64,000 nucleotides of DNA, from contig CAJNOL010000483.1 in the NCBI GenBank assembly GCA_905250125.1, positions 1 through 64,000 of the forward strand, written 5' to 3'. A model generated the notes under the pieces. The model worked only from the letters and a program-made list of their open reading frames with translations. It did not search any database and was not told the DNA's origin. Shown here one piece after another: positions 1-11,636 of this stretch. A program made the translations under genes and the position numbers. This DNA is from Rotaria sordida (lineage: Eukaryota; Rotifera; Eurotatoria; Philodinida; Philodinidae). How positions within the stretch are numbered: the stretch's first letter is position 1; each line of letters starts with the position of its first letter.

Positions 1-565
1 ATATTCAAGAAAAAGTTGCTAGTATGAAACGTAGCCGAATTTCATGAATTTTGAACTCATAGAACTCTCAAAAACGGAGTCACGAAACACAGACAACTCT
101 AAGAGCTTAAGAGTTTGTTAAAATTTAGGTAATAGATAAATCCTACTGTTTCAAAGGAAATTAACATCATCATATTCTGCTTACCCATAGGTCCTAAACA
201 ATTGCAGTAATATTTCATATCCAGACATCTAAGATATTAGAAATGTCACGAAAGATGAGAAATATACATTACAATATTTTCCATGAATATTCAAATATGT
301 GTGTAGAGGAAACTCACATCCTTACAATCGAGCCCGTAACCATACCTATACTCTTCCGAGAGTTTCAGAAGTTCAGAATTCACGGAATCCAGTCACTGCT
401 ATTAGTTAGTGTATATAGGAAGCTTAAGCAATTGAATGCAATAACTATACATCATGTTAGTCTTCTGTCCAAGGCTACAACTAGTATTAGTTGTAAGGAA
501 GATATCGAGCTAATGAATCTGCTATTAGGCATCAACACTCTCACAAAGACAACAATTTGATTTAC

Positions 566-954
566 CATCATCAGGTATTCTATTATTTTTAATCCATGTT
601 CCACAAACAAATTGATAAAAATCTTCGCATGGTTCAACTGATTGATCAAGACTATCGACGAGATAATTAGCTAGTATAGAAAAATAATATTTTTTTGTTT
701 TCTTTTTGTTTTTTATCAAATTAACATTTACCTGCTTTGATACAATATGGATTCAAACATAAATCATTATTAACTAAAATAAAATAAAATATTTCGATAT
801 ACACATTATTAAATCAATACCATCTGCAGATTTCGTGGTTTTTGCACGAGCAAGAAGAACAGTCAATACAATTGTAGAAATAATAAACATACCGAGAAGA
901 ATACCGATTAGTATAAATAGTATTTTTGAACGTACTTCAAATGACGATGTTTCA
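566..954 (-). CDS. M13 (neprilysin-like) metallopeptidase, N-terminal exons only
   Basis: Three minus-strand exons join in phase: 954-821, 773-732 and 670-566, each with AG acceptors and GT donors. The first encodes a strongly hydrophobic stretch (ILFILIGILLGMFIIS onward) that fits the single signal-anchor helix of this type II membrane family. The next two give C-LNPYCIKA-ANYLVDSLD and then VEPCEDFYQFVCGTWIKNN followed by IPDD, the classical N-terminal cysteine signature of neprilysin/endothelin-converting enzymes. These are zinc ectopeptidases that trim extracellular peptides. The start codon exon upstream of 954 was not found. No further M13 exon is visible between 1 and 565, so the catalytic domain (HExxH) must lie beyond the left edge or be lost. 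The last exon ends at a good donor (GTAAATC). Gene or truncated pseudogene cannot be decided from this window. Confidence 0.72.
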
Positions 955-3440
955 CTATAAACGGAGAAAAAAATTCAAAATTTTTATATCGTATTAGTTT
1001 CTCAAAAGATATTTTATACGTGAGCTGTTTTAATGTTCTAACAATTGATTGATTAGCCATTTAGTAATGTTTTTGAAAAAAATACTCTACAATTATTCAA
1101 ATCAACGTAAGAAAGATTGTAATTATAGATGTATCGATATTATTTTGATGACACAATTTTGATAAAATCAACGATTCATATCGTTCTTATTTTGCAAATA
1201 CTATAGTGCAAATAGATGTTTTCGTGAGAATTTTAATGATGAGATACAAAATAAATGAACATTATCATGTATATTTCATCATTTCAAAAAAAAAAAGACG
1301 AACAACATGATGTCTTATTACTCGAGCTATTACTTCACTGAAATTCTAATGAATTTAATAATTAGTTAGATATCTACTCTAAGATTTTGTTTCTTTCAGC
1401 TGTTCATAAAAGTATATCGAGAGATTACTAGAAGTTACTTTTTTGGGATTTATTATATCTTTTTAAAGTTTCGAAATATCTTTTTTTTTGCTATATCATA
1501 TCGTATGGAAGTATGATATCTTTTATAAGATAATTGTATTACAGAGATTGTCATACAAACTCCTTAACATTAAATTATTACTTAGTGAATCGTTTTTCTA
1601 CCAGCGGACCTATTCGATATATATATATATTGACACTACCCTGTATCTAACTCTCTAACATAAATAGATCCCTCACAAGATCAATTTATATCAATAATCA
1701 ATGTTCTAAGATTTTTAAGCATCGAGTAGTTTAGTGATTAGAATGACAACTTCTCAGTTCGAATCATTATTCGATTCATTTTTTGTTTCTGTTACTCAGC
1801 ATTTTGTTTTGATTAATATGTCACAAAAAAGAATCCTATTAAAAGCTCTTACCAGATAATACCGAATAATTATATTCTAATAGATTTATTCTGCATATAT
1901 TATTCTTTCAACAGGTATATTATAAAAAACATTCACACTCTCAAGTTCTAATAAATTCCGACACAGAAATAAATACTGTAGTTTATTTTTAAAAAATCTC
2001 GAAAACTTAAGTTTTGGAAGCTACTATAGCCTGTACGGATCGAGATATTCGAATTTCAAGGTATTCACAGTCTATGAGGATTATCATAGCTAGGTATCTA
2101 TATTGTTCGACACTTACTCAAAATTTACTGTCTTCAAATCTAAATATCATCAGCTATGGAAAGTCACTGATGATTGTTTATCTAGAATCACTCGTCGGAT
2201 AATATGCTAATTAAATTGTGACATACACCTACTCTTGTCGATACTATGTAGTTGAGCACAAGAATTTCGAGTCAGGCTATCCTTTTGTGAAGAGCTACAC
2301 CTAGTATTAGTTGTAGTGAAAATATTAGACTATTGGATATGCCACAAGGCAACACCTCATACCACAAGGTAGCCGAAAGACAGGGGCCCCTCTTTTTTCG
2401 CTCGTACAGTCTATGTAACATGCTCACACTCCAAAAATGCACTGGTTTTTTGTTTTTTGGTTTTTCGTCATGGTTGAGTAGAGCTGAGCGAGTATACGCA
2501 TGAAAACACGATATCACCTATTCAAAATCAGTTTTACAAAAAAGAGTGTAAGATACTATCATGACTAATGAGAAGGATAGTAAACAAAAAATGCTAAGTG
2601 CAATCAAATTACTTTTGAATATATTTAATATGATGTTTTTGTGTTTATATTGCTGTGCTCTATTCAACCATGACGAAAAACTAAAAAACAAATAACCCGT
2701 GCAATTTTGAAGTTAAAGGTCCTAACATAATATCTAAATATCTTGAAATTCGAATATCTCGGTTCATGGATGCTATGAATAATTAATATTTTAAATTAAT
2801 AAGTTTAGTAGTGAGACCATTCATTTGATACAAATACAATCAATCTCCTTAATTTATATTAGACGACTTTTAATTGTTAGGTCTCAATATCAATGACAAT
2901 CGTTGAAATTGTAAATCTAAATAGAATTTTAAAATAAGAATACTTGTCATAATTGTAGCTCAGCGATGTTGCATATACTATTAAATTTCAAATCTTTCCG
3001 ACAACAAACGGCCAATATAACTGCTTGATATTCTCTTGTAGAATTTCAAAGCTCACGAAAAAAAATCTTATGTCTATATTCTTATTCAAATCAGAATTAA
3101 TCATTATTCTTTTACTACGTTGCACAAAACTAGAACAACGCATATATTTTTATGTTTCACTACTCTTTGTCAGTATCAAATATTTCATATAAAACAATTA
3201 GAAGTTGCACAAAAAAGAAAAAAAAAACTTTGCACATAAAAACAAAAAAGTAAATAATTAGCAAAACGAAAAAAAAAAAGAAGTAAATATAAACTAAACG
3301 TCATGAGTCAAAAAAAAACAAAGAACGAATTTGTCATCAAAGAAGAAGATCACTTTGATGGAATGTATAAGAATAGAATACATATGTACAAAAGACGAAC
3401 AAATATAAGAGATTCGATAATAAGAAAAAAAATGAAAGTT
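955..3440. other. Region without recognised gene
   Basis: Apart from the inverted repeat at 2038-2770 this AT-rich stretch shows only short open frames with no family resemblance. The missing first exon of the M13 gene could lie here. The 3190-3300 part is adenine-rich low-complexity sequence just past the 3' end of the ATPase beta gene. Confidence 0.5.
2038..2770. repeat. Imperfect inverted repeat (foldback-like element)
   Basis: The stretch 2415-2480 (containing GTTTTTCGTCATGGTTGA) reappears in inverted orientation at about 2648-2712, and 2038-2067 (GAGATATTCGAATTTCAAGG) reappears inverted at about 2741-2770. The left arm carries about 350 bp more than the right, so one arm has gained or lost sequence. 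A diverged short piece (CTAGTATTAGTTGTA) at 2299 is also present at 480 inside the flank of the M13 exons, so this is a dispersed family. No transposase frame was seen. Confidence 0.6.
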
Positions 3441-4630
3441 TCATTCAACAATAAGTTCAAAATGAACACTACCACGTTTAAATTCCAAACTATCATTATG
3501 CTCAATATTTCGTGCATAAGCACGACATTCAACATTAATTAAAACATTTGTTTCAATTTTTTTAAAATAAACAAAAATTAATGGACTACGATAACCATCT
3601 TGATTAACAAATGGAAAAAAATTCCGATGAAATCCACCTATTCTTGTTGTATTCATTTGTGAAAAATATTCGATTTCAAAGATAAAATCTCGATCAACAT
3701 CATTTTCTCCATTACATTCAACTAATATATAATCAGAAAATTCACTTTCCCATATAGCTAAAATGTTTCAAAAAACCAAAAATAATAATTTTAAAAAATC
3801 ATATTTAATTAATTTACCTTTAAATTGTTCAGGTACTTCAGCAGCATTTTGATATGTAATTGGTTCCCAATCATATATTTTATTAAGTTTTAAAAGAACA
3901 CATGGACGACCAAAATTATATTCAAAATTTCTTTGTGTAACACATGGTGTTTGACGATTTCGAAACATATTTATATCAAAACGACATGATTTACCATCAT
4001 AAAATTGTGGACGAAGTTTATCAATTGAAACACCATCACAATCAATTGCTCGTTGATATCGAACATCAGCTTCAGTATAATAAGCTAAAAATTGATCTAA
4101 TTGTTCTTTATATTCACCCCAACCATAACGATGACCCCATGTATCACGATGTGACGAACGATATTTTATTAAAGTTTTTTGAACACTTACTTGAGGACGA
4201 AAACCAAGACCTTAAAAATATAAAAGTTCTTTTTTTACAAGAGAAAAAAACATTTTTTGTTTTTTTTTATTTTACCAGGATTTGGTCGAGATGTATCTAA
4301 AGCAATAGCACTTGAATTTCCTCTATATGGTGGTATACGTTTATCAACAATAGCCATAAAAATACCAACAAATGATGCAAATACACCAGCCATAAACATA
4401 CACCATACAAAATAGAAAAGAGCTATTTTAGCCCATCCTAAACCATCTCTTCCACAAACTTCACGATATTTTGGATTATAACACCAAACACGAAAATTAT
4501 GCCATTGTTCATCCCATGTTAATTCATCATCTTTAACAATTATTTCTTCTTTATTTAATGCCGATTTATCTGACATTGAAAATGGATAAGATTTTACAGA
4601 TGCTGACATATATGTTGAATCAGCTGCCAT
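3441..4630 (-). CDS. Na+/K+-transporting ATPase beta subunit
   Basis: Complete three-exon gene: 4630-4276, 4210-3818 and 3757-3441, with GT-AG introns of 65 and 60 bp, giving 354 residues, a little longer than the usual 300-320. It is the type II glycoprotein that chaperones and stabilises the alpha subunit of the sodium pump at the plasma membrane. The cytoplasmic N-terminus (about 67 residues) is followed by one membrane helix at about 68-94 (FVWCMFMAGVFASFVGIFMA). The ectodomain shows the family landmarks PGLGFRPQ, PCVLLKLNKIYDWEP, VECNGENDVD, the FPFVNQDGY-SPLIFVYF stretch and the ending INVECRAYARNI-GSVHFELIVE. Six ectodomain cysteines are in the positions expected for the three conserved disulfides. 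The start is the first ATG of the frame. It stands alone, with no sign of damage. Confidence 0.95.
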
Positions 4631-5814
4631 ATTTTAGATTCAACAAATTCTTTAATTGAGCAAATATTACAAAAAAAAAACAACAAAGAAACGAGTCAAT
4701 TAATTCTTTATTTTAATAGACAACGCCATTATTATAGTCATACGAACTCAAAAATCGAACTGTTTGTCATATGATAGAGGTCGCTCATGAACATCATTTA
4801 TAGCGAAGTACAGATAGAAGTAGGGAAGAGAATTTACCGTTATGCTACTAGTTACCAGGTGACAAGGTACAGAAAATGCGTAGGTTTCATTCTTTCATCA
4901 ATGAATGTTGAAGGAAAATTACAATCGCTTATAAAGTTTGTTACAAAGATTTTTTTCGGTCGAGAAAATTTGACCAAGAAATGAATTATATAATTTTAAA
5001 AAACCGATTACAGATTCAAATTCCTTAAATCCACGAATTTTCCGTTCCCTTGCTACTCGACAACTGATAAAGGTGTCACGAGGAGGAAATAGCAGGGACT
5101 TCAATCTTAAAATCTATTGTTTTTCCCCCATTACCGAATAACTGATAATTTTTTCATTATCAGTTACCGCATAACACAATTGGCTGGTAATGCTAACTTT
5201 CAACTCCTAGATAAGAGCTGATTTATCACTTAGATATGAATCGATCTTTTTAATGATTTTCTTATTAATTATATTATAGAAAACGGATTTTATTATCAGT
5301 ATCAAAAGAATATGAACCCAGATTTAAGTGATTTATGATGAAGCATTCTCCGCTACACGCTCAACAGTTTACATTGAAGAAAATTCGAATCATTCACATA
5401 TTAGATTGAAATATAGTACTTGATGTATTATTGAAAAATACGAAGAGAATTTTATTCTAAGGAATGTCATAAATACAGAGACAACAAAAGAATTCCTTGA
5501 TCTTCTGAGTTTTGATGTCTGTTTTTGTTGCCAATTTTTGTAAACTTGTTTGTACTCTGTGGTCAGTAGGTTAGAAAAATTCGAGTTTTCTTTGAAAATT
5601 ATTAATTTCCCTATTCCTAACCTCAAAAGTATCGTAACAACCTTGTAATAAATTAGCAATTGTTAGTTGATGATCGTAAGTATTATACTTTATTATCTGT
5701 TTTATATGTTAAGCTATATTTGTTCACAAGGCAAAATCAAATTAAATACAATATTAGCGATCTCCATAGCTCTTTATAATTTCCGAAGTCTTTATCAATT
5801 TTCATGTAATGAAT
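4631..5814. other. Region without recognised gene
   Basis: Upstream flank of the ATPase beta gene and spacer to the transposon remnant. Only short unsupported open frames are present. Its promoter must be near 4631-4800 but no defined core element was identified. Confidence 0.45.
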
Positions 5815-6590
5815 GTCCCATAATGTGAATGGTCGGTTTTTGTATTTCTTTTTCTTATCATCTAGTACGTTTATTTTCAAAAACAAAAGATATCATAAGA
5901 TGAAACGTGAAAAGTTCTACAAAGTATATTAAAAAATCTTACTTTATATAGGCATTTTTTGTTTTTAAAATGGACAAAATTCTGTGTGATTAATTTTCAA
6001 TGCAGTGGATAAGATTATTGATTGATATACAACGAATTCCTTTTTTTTTTGTTTAATCAATTAATGAATCATAGTTTTTAAATTTATTTTATTGCATATT
6101 ATTGGTGATAGTATTCCACACATACTAGTCCGTAACATTGAGATCGGGACTATTTGATGGCCATCTATAATTGTCTATAATTTTATTTCTTTTTATTAAC
6201 TGAGACACATATTACAGGTGTGATTTGTTATAATGAAGGTCTTATATGTGCCTCTAACAAAAAATATTAGAGTGACTGAAAAAAAAAATATAATCGAAAC
6301 ACATATCAATTGATCTAAAATTGGCCTTCGATATGATTCATCAATTAAAAAACTATGAGAAGGAATTTGTTGTGTACCAAAAAATGATCGTGTTCGTGGC
6401 TTCGATAGTTGATTGCACAGAAATTTGTCCATTTTGAAAAAAAAGGTGCACATATAAAATAAGATTTTTAATGTAACTTGCAGAGCTTTTCACATTGCAT
6501 CTTATGGTATATTTTGTTTTCGAAACAAACGGACTAGATAATAAAAAAAAGAAATACAAAAACCGGTCATCCATTATAGAAAACTCATTA
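5815..6590 (-). mobile_element. Degenerate Tc1/mariner element with long inverted repeats
   Basis: On the minus strand around 6130-6165 the sequence reads WPSNSPDLN followed by VTD, the diagnostic Tc1/mariner transposase motif (canonical WPSNSPDLNPIE) around the second catalytic acid. No open frame surrounds it, so the transposase is dead. The segment is bracketed by two arms about 185 bp long, 5815-6000 and 6400-6590, inverted to each other. Shared blocks include CGGTTTTTGTATTTCTTTTT, ATATTAAAAA-TCTTA and AAAATGGACAAA-TTCTGTG. Arms this long exceed the roughly 30 bp ends of classic mariners but match the long-TIR branches of the superfamily. The exact outer ends and the TA target duplication were not resolved. 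Confidence 0.65.
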
Positions 6591-7012
6591 TTGATACTTT
6601 ATTTTACTATTTGTCGAACACAATTGGATGCACCATACAGTCGATTATTTATCCTTCTTCAGAAAGTATTTTTTTTTAACTCATCAATTTTGTTCTTTTT
6701 TTTTTTTAAATTTATTGTAAAATTTGCTTTGTTTTTCCTGTTTGCAGATATACAGAACGCAAAAACTTGGTTCAATTGAAACCAAATTTCAAATGAAATA
6801 CGGCACGGTTCGAATTACAAATGAAGTTTATTCGATTCATAATTTGAATAATGCTTTATGAGAGCAACTTCGATTTGAACAAGCAACTTTTCAGTTGAAG
6901 AAAATCTTCGAATATTATTCATTTATAATTTCATAAATTTCAATCAAGAATCATCCTAAGAAAATTAATTTTTTATTTAAATTCAATACAAGAATGATCA
7001 TACAGTAGTTAT

Positions 7013-8860
7013 TCAAGAAGTACAACATTTGTTGCTCTGAGATTTCAATTGAAAAGATGACCAGTTAGATTCTTGAAAAGCTACTTCATCAATCCAGATT
7101 GTTAACCATTCTTCTGTACGTTTAAATGTAAGTCTCATCATATCTCGTAATCGATTATCCCATTGTCGTTCTTTAAAGCTATCGAATCTTGGGAAGGTAA
7201 GATCGATAAGTTTGAAAGTAAGACTATGAAGATGTGGTAAGCAAATGTACAAGAATGGTACATTTTCAAAATCGATCGTATCAATTATTAAATGTTCAAT
7301 CAACGGAAAGAGATCTGCAATAATACAAATATCTTTTTTTCGAAATATTTGTTGATTAGAAAAAAGACCAAAAGAAATATTCAGCCGTTTAATGTTATTC
7401 TTCGTTTTGATAAGATCATACTGTTGATGAATTAACTGATTAAAATTGATTTGAAGTGAGGAGATATTTTCAATAAGTGCTATAAGCGAAGTAACTAGAC
7501 GGCATTTCGTTTCTGGTTCTAGAATTATCAGTTTTTTTATTTTTGAAAGATGAATATGTGTCGTAATCCATTTGAACAAAGATAAATTAATATGATCTAC
7601 TTTAAGATATTTGACATTTTCGAAGTAATATTGACTTGGTGGCAGAGGATCCTTGGCAGAAAGACGTAAACTAGTAATTTTATCCAATAGAAAGCAATTA
7701 TCACTAATGGAACGTTCAGGAACTGTCCAAAATTGAATAGTTCCTGACTGAATCTCTGATTTGAAGTCAATATCAAATCGATGTTGTTGAGGATCAATTG
7801 GTTGATAGTAATAAATAATATTTCCGAAAGATTTACACATCATAATGAAGATATTGAAGTTTTTCTTTTCAATCCAAAATGGAGTTTGAAAAGATATCAA
7901 TGTAGTATGAATACTATCAAGACCATGTTGTGATAGACGAGCTGCACTTATTTTCAAAGTAAAACGTTTTAATAATGACAATGATATCTCAAACAATATT
8001 TGCCAATCATTTGCATTGAAAAATCTATTATGTGAATTGATGACTTCCAGATGATGCAAATTTGGCATAATACGAAAGTAATCTACCAATTGATTCCATG
8101 TTACTTCAGTATATCTATCAATAAAATGCAAAATGACCGTATAAAGTTTTGTTAATGGTGGAATATCGACTGTTGATGAAAAAGTATTCGAAAACTTGTT
8201 TGTAACTCGTACGTTCAAATATTTAAGACGAGGAGAACATCGAGATATATGCTGCAGTTCGTTCCATGTACAGCCATGTCCCGCAATAATCAAATGTTCA
8301 ATATTAAAGAAAGTCGATTTATCAAAATCCCGTAGTGCTGTGTAAAAATTGGTATCGAGAATAAGTCGTTTGAGTGTTGGCAAAGCCAAAATGATTGTAT
8401 TGATAGAATTCAATATGCTAGACACCGATATATGTGTTCCTTTGATCGATAGAGTACAAAGATTCGAATTTGATAACGAGTGAAGAACTTCATTAATTTG
8501 ATATTTGTCAACAGCTATGACATCAAAATCTAAGTGAAATTCACGAAGTTCATTGAATTTGTTCAATGATGGAAACAGGGATAAAAAGATATTAATCTGT
8601 CCGGGCGTATCACATTCAGATAAAGTTAGACCTTTGATCTTATCAAAGTAATTTGGTAGACGATTAACACAAATCTGGAAATCTTTCTTACGAATACTAG
8701 TAAAATCGAAATGAAATTGTTGACATTGATCAATAAGAGCATTGAAGCGACTATTTAATTGATTAAAAAAAACAACGAACACATCTACTGCATTGATATA
8801 TTTCTCCAAAAGATCGATGAGTATTTCGTTAGGAAGTGATTCAAGTTTTGATACTGACAT
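7013..8860 (-). CDS. F-box-like / leucine-rich-repeat-type protein
   Basis: Single uninterrupted frame of 615 residues. The N-terminus (about residues 5-45, KLESLPNEILIDLLEKYI followed by hydrophobic positions and NQLNSRFNALI) has the LPxEIL pattern of an F-box. Such domains dock substrate receptors on SKP1-cullin ubiquitin ligases. The rest is rich in regularly spaced leucines and isoleucines with recurring L-x-L-x-I pieces (for example LPTLKRLILDTNF, PLIEHLIIDTIDF, LPHLHSLTFKL), consistent with an irregular LRR-like solenoid. Large intronless F-box families of this form are known from bdelloid rotifers. No frameshift or premature stop is seen. The substrate is unknown and the repeat assignment is by eye. 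The start ATG is followed immediately by the F-box, so it is probably right. Confidence 0.82.
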   Translation of the reverse strand: MSVSKLESLPNEILIDLLEKYINAVDVFVVFFNQLNSRFNALIDQCQQFHFDFTSIRKKDFQICVNRLPNYFDKIKGLTLSECDTPGQINIFLSLFPSLNKFNELREFHLDFDVIAVDKYQINEVLHSLSNSNLCTLSIKGTHISVSSILNSINTIILALPTLKRLILDTNFYTALRDFDKSTFFNIEHLIIAGHGCTWNELQHISRCSPRLKYLNVRVTNKFSNTFSSTVDIPPLTKLYTVILHFIDRYTEVTWNQLVDYFRIMPNLHHLEVINSHNRFFNANDWQILFEISLSLLKRFTLKISAARLSQHGLDSIHTTLISFQTPFWIEKKNFNIFIMMCKSFGNIIYYYQPIDPQQHRFDIDFKSEIQSGTIQFWTVPERSISDNCFLLDKITSLRLSAKDPLPPSQYYFENVKYLKVDHINLSLFKWITTHIHLSKIKKLIILEPETKCRLVTSLIALIENISSLQINFNQLIHQQYDLIKTKNNIKRLNISFGLFSNQQIFRKKDICIIADLFPLIEHLIIDTIDFENVPFLYICLPHLHSLTFKLIDLTFPRFDSFKERQWDNRLRDMMRLTFKRTEEWLTIWIDEVAFQESNWSSFQLKSQSNKCCTS

Positions 8861-9139
8861 TGTTGAACTGAAAAGAAAGTGTCAATATACTTACGATATT
8901 TATAGTGTCACCAACACGTGTAGTTATGCAATAACATATCAAGTAGTGGTCTTTCTTCTGTACTTCTTGAGAAGTAAATGGTGAAAACAAGACATGATTA
9001 TGACCAAAATCTGCGTAAAGGTATCATCATAGTGAAGGAATGAAGTATGGCGATGACATAGAGAAGAGGCACACTTTCTTTTGCTTCGTCATATCTTGTT
9101 ATTGTTCAGATTTTCTTCAGTAACAGAAAGTACAGAATG

Positions 9140-9830
9140 CCTAAAAACGTTTTTCCCGAGGGGTAACACGTTGATTTCAAATAGCATCCATCAGAGATCC
9201 AACCAGGCTACGTTTTGAAGGTCTGTACGACCTGTCAACTTTTTCAAGCGAATAAAATAATGATGACAGACTAGAAACCAGAGATCCAAAGAAGGCACTA
9301 AGGCTACTATCCTACCCGAGCCTGATCTGCCTGTCATAGGTACAGGCCGCAATTTTCAGACCAGTGTCAATCACAGGTTCAAGAAGGTTGCTGACCTGTC
9401 ACTTACACTGGTCTAAAAACCGTGGCTCATGCCTATGACAAGCAGATGAAGCCCGGATAGGATAGTAGCCCTAGTGCTCTCTTCGGACCTCTGGTTTCTA
9501 GTTTGTTATCATTATTTTATTCGCTTGAGAAAGTTGACAGGTGGCACACACTTCGAAAACGTGACCTGATTGGACCTCTGGCATCCATAACAGATTTTAC
9601 ACCAAATTAAAGCGCGTCAAAAATGGGATTTGTCAATACTAAATAATGAAGAATATGACAGCTTTTCAATGTCGAATTTAGGAAATTTCGAGAATTCGAC
9701 ACTGAAAAGCTGTCATATACTGATAAATTCTGTTTTCGACGCACTGCAGTTTCATATACAATTTGTTATGGATGCTATTTGAAATCAACGCGTTAGCCCC
9801 CCCCCCCCCCTGGGGAAAAACATTTTTAGA
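9140..9830. mobile_element. Twin-hairpin foldback element (MITE-like)
   Basis: Outer ends are inverted copies: TTGATTTCAAATAGCATCCA at 9171 and its reverse complement at about 9766-9786, extending outward through a CGTTTTTCCC-like block. Inside are two separate palindromes. The larger (about 9185-9590, centre near 9380) pairs for example AATAAAATAATGATGACA with TGTTATCATTATTTTATT and GGCTACTATCC with GGATAGTAGCC. The smaller (about 9605-9745, centre near 9686) pairs TATGACAGCTTTTCA with TGAAAAGCTGTCATA. No protein-coding potential was found. A 14-base run of C lies at 9797-9810 in the right end. It is likely a non-autonomous DNA element, but no family could be named. Confidence 0.75.
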
Positions 9831-11636
9831 TACCCTGTATTTTCAAGTATTGTTCATATGGAATCAAGCATTTCGGAAACTTTTTTTGTACCGAAAGATG
9901 TTTCCCGGAACTCTCTACAGTACGCGATGTTTTGGGATAATTAACGTGTCTAATTTTCATCATATCTCTATATAATTGATTCTGCTTCCAAAAAACAAAA
10001 AACAAAAATAAACATATGAAATAACCAAAACGCAATTTCAGGTTGCCTCATTCACAAAAAAAAACGTGCTCAAAATGCTTGACTAAATATGAACAAAATT
10101 CGAGAATACAAATTGATCTATGCATATCTTCTGAATCACCAAATACTTTAATCAATGTCTCTGTGCGCTTTCTATAATTTTTACCGAAAGTCCGCAACGA
10201 TGATAAAATCTTTCAATCAAATGCATCCAAGTTCAATGCGTGGAAATCAGATGTGTGTAAAAAAATCACTTTCACGCCTCACCACAATCACTTGTCCATA
10301 TTGAACATCGAGAAAGACGAAGCAAAAAAACAGAACAGCTGATCGATCAAATTCATCCAATCTAATCGTGTTATTCTTTCGAAAAGAATACAAAAGTAGA
10401 TCTTATTCTATGATTTTCTGCACTCGTGACATTATTTAAACCGAGAGCCTACAAAAAAGCATATCATTTAATTACGTAATTAATAACATATGTACGAAAA
10501 ACACAAATTCTTTGTATTCTTTATTCTCTGCTGTGTTTTATATAGAGACAGTAGGAAAAAGTTGAAAAGCATTTCCATCTAATCAATCATCTCTAACTTC
10601 GTTATTCTGCTGAAAACAAAACATTTTCTCTCTATTTCATCTTGTCGATGCATTTCACAGAAAGAGATAATCGAAAAAAGAAGAGTCTTTCAATAGAATA
10701 GCTAGTAGATAACTGCATTCACTTTATTGTATATGAATAAAAACAATTTTTTTCTTATGAATAATTCACATTGCTACATTTTTTCACATGTAGAAAATAT
10801 AAAAAAAACGAGAAGACCCTTTCAACCCAATCTTTTACAGGTAACTATTCTTATTGTCGTCAAATATAGCAAAAAAATAAAATGTAGTTTATCTCCGTTG
10901 TCTACGTGTATTTTTTCATAGTTCGAATAGAAGAGAGACGTCTATCGATTAAATTTGTCATATGCAATTGCGCATAATTTCATTCAGATATAGAACAAAA
11001 AGCTATTTTTGTTTGAGTCACGTACGTGTGATTTTTCTCATGTATTATAGAGAATAGGAGCCTATTAATCAAATGTGTCATAGGTATTTGTACATATTTC
11101 CAATCATATATAAAGCAAAGAAAATTTTTTTTTGTCTGATAGGTATGTCTGTATTTTTTCTACAGACAAAATTAGTAATTGGCTTCATTTTTCTTTACGT
11201 ATAGAATACGAATAGCACTTTATCTTTATTTTACTTTGAAAAAGTAAAGTAATGTAATCTATTTAGATTAAGTTTATTGTTGATTATCATTGTAAGGCAG
11301 AGATTTTCTGTTAAGTTTCAAGGATCGGATTTTTCATCTTAGAAAATAGACTGCTATGATAGTGCAATAAATGATAACCCTTTTTCGTTTCCTACTGACT
11401 GTCAAAACACGTTTTCAATCCTACTTGTTCCGCAATCTTTTCTCTCGCATTTTTTTATTGTGCTGTCAGTCTCTGTAGTGTAGTATTCTATGATATTTAC
11501 TTGGCTGGAAAAGTTTTTTATATCAACTGCAAGTTAAGTTTATACTGTTACATCATCTCCTAATCTGAACATCACCATTAGTTTAAAAAGGAATCGATAA
11601 TATGTATTTTTATAGATTTGTCATTGGATACAAGTC
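9831..11636. other. Region without recognised gene
   Basis: AT-rich spacer with T- and A-runs and only short unsupported frames. It contains the upstream flank of the DUF2804-type gene. No repeat of note was seen. Confidence 0.45.

Noticed and set aside
1618-1632. TA repeat as a promoter TATA element
   Set aside because: Simple TA repeats are frequent in this AT-rich sequence and no gene start is adjacent.
3944-4300. Plus-strand frame of 118 codons
   Set aside because: It is antisense to exons of the Na+/K+-ATPase beta gene and has no family features.
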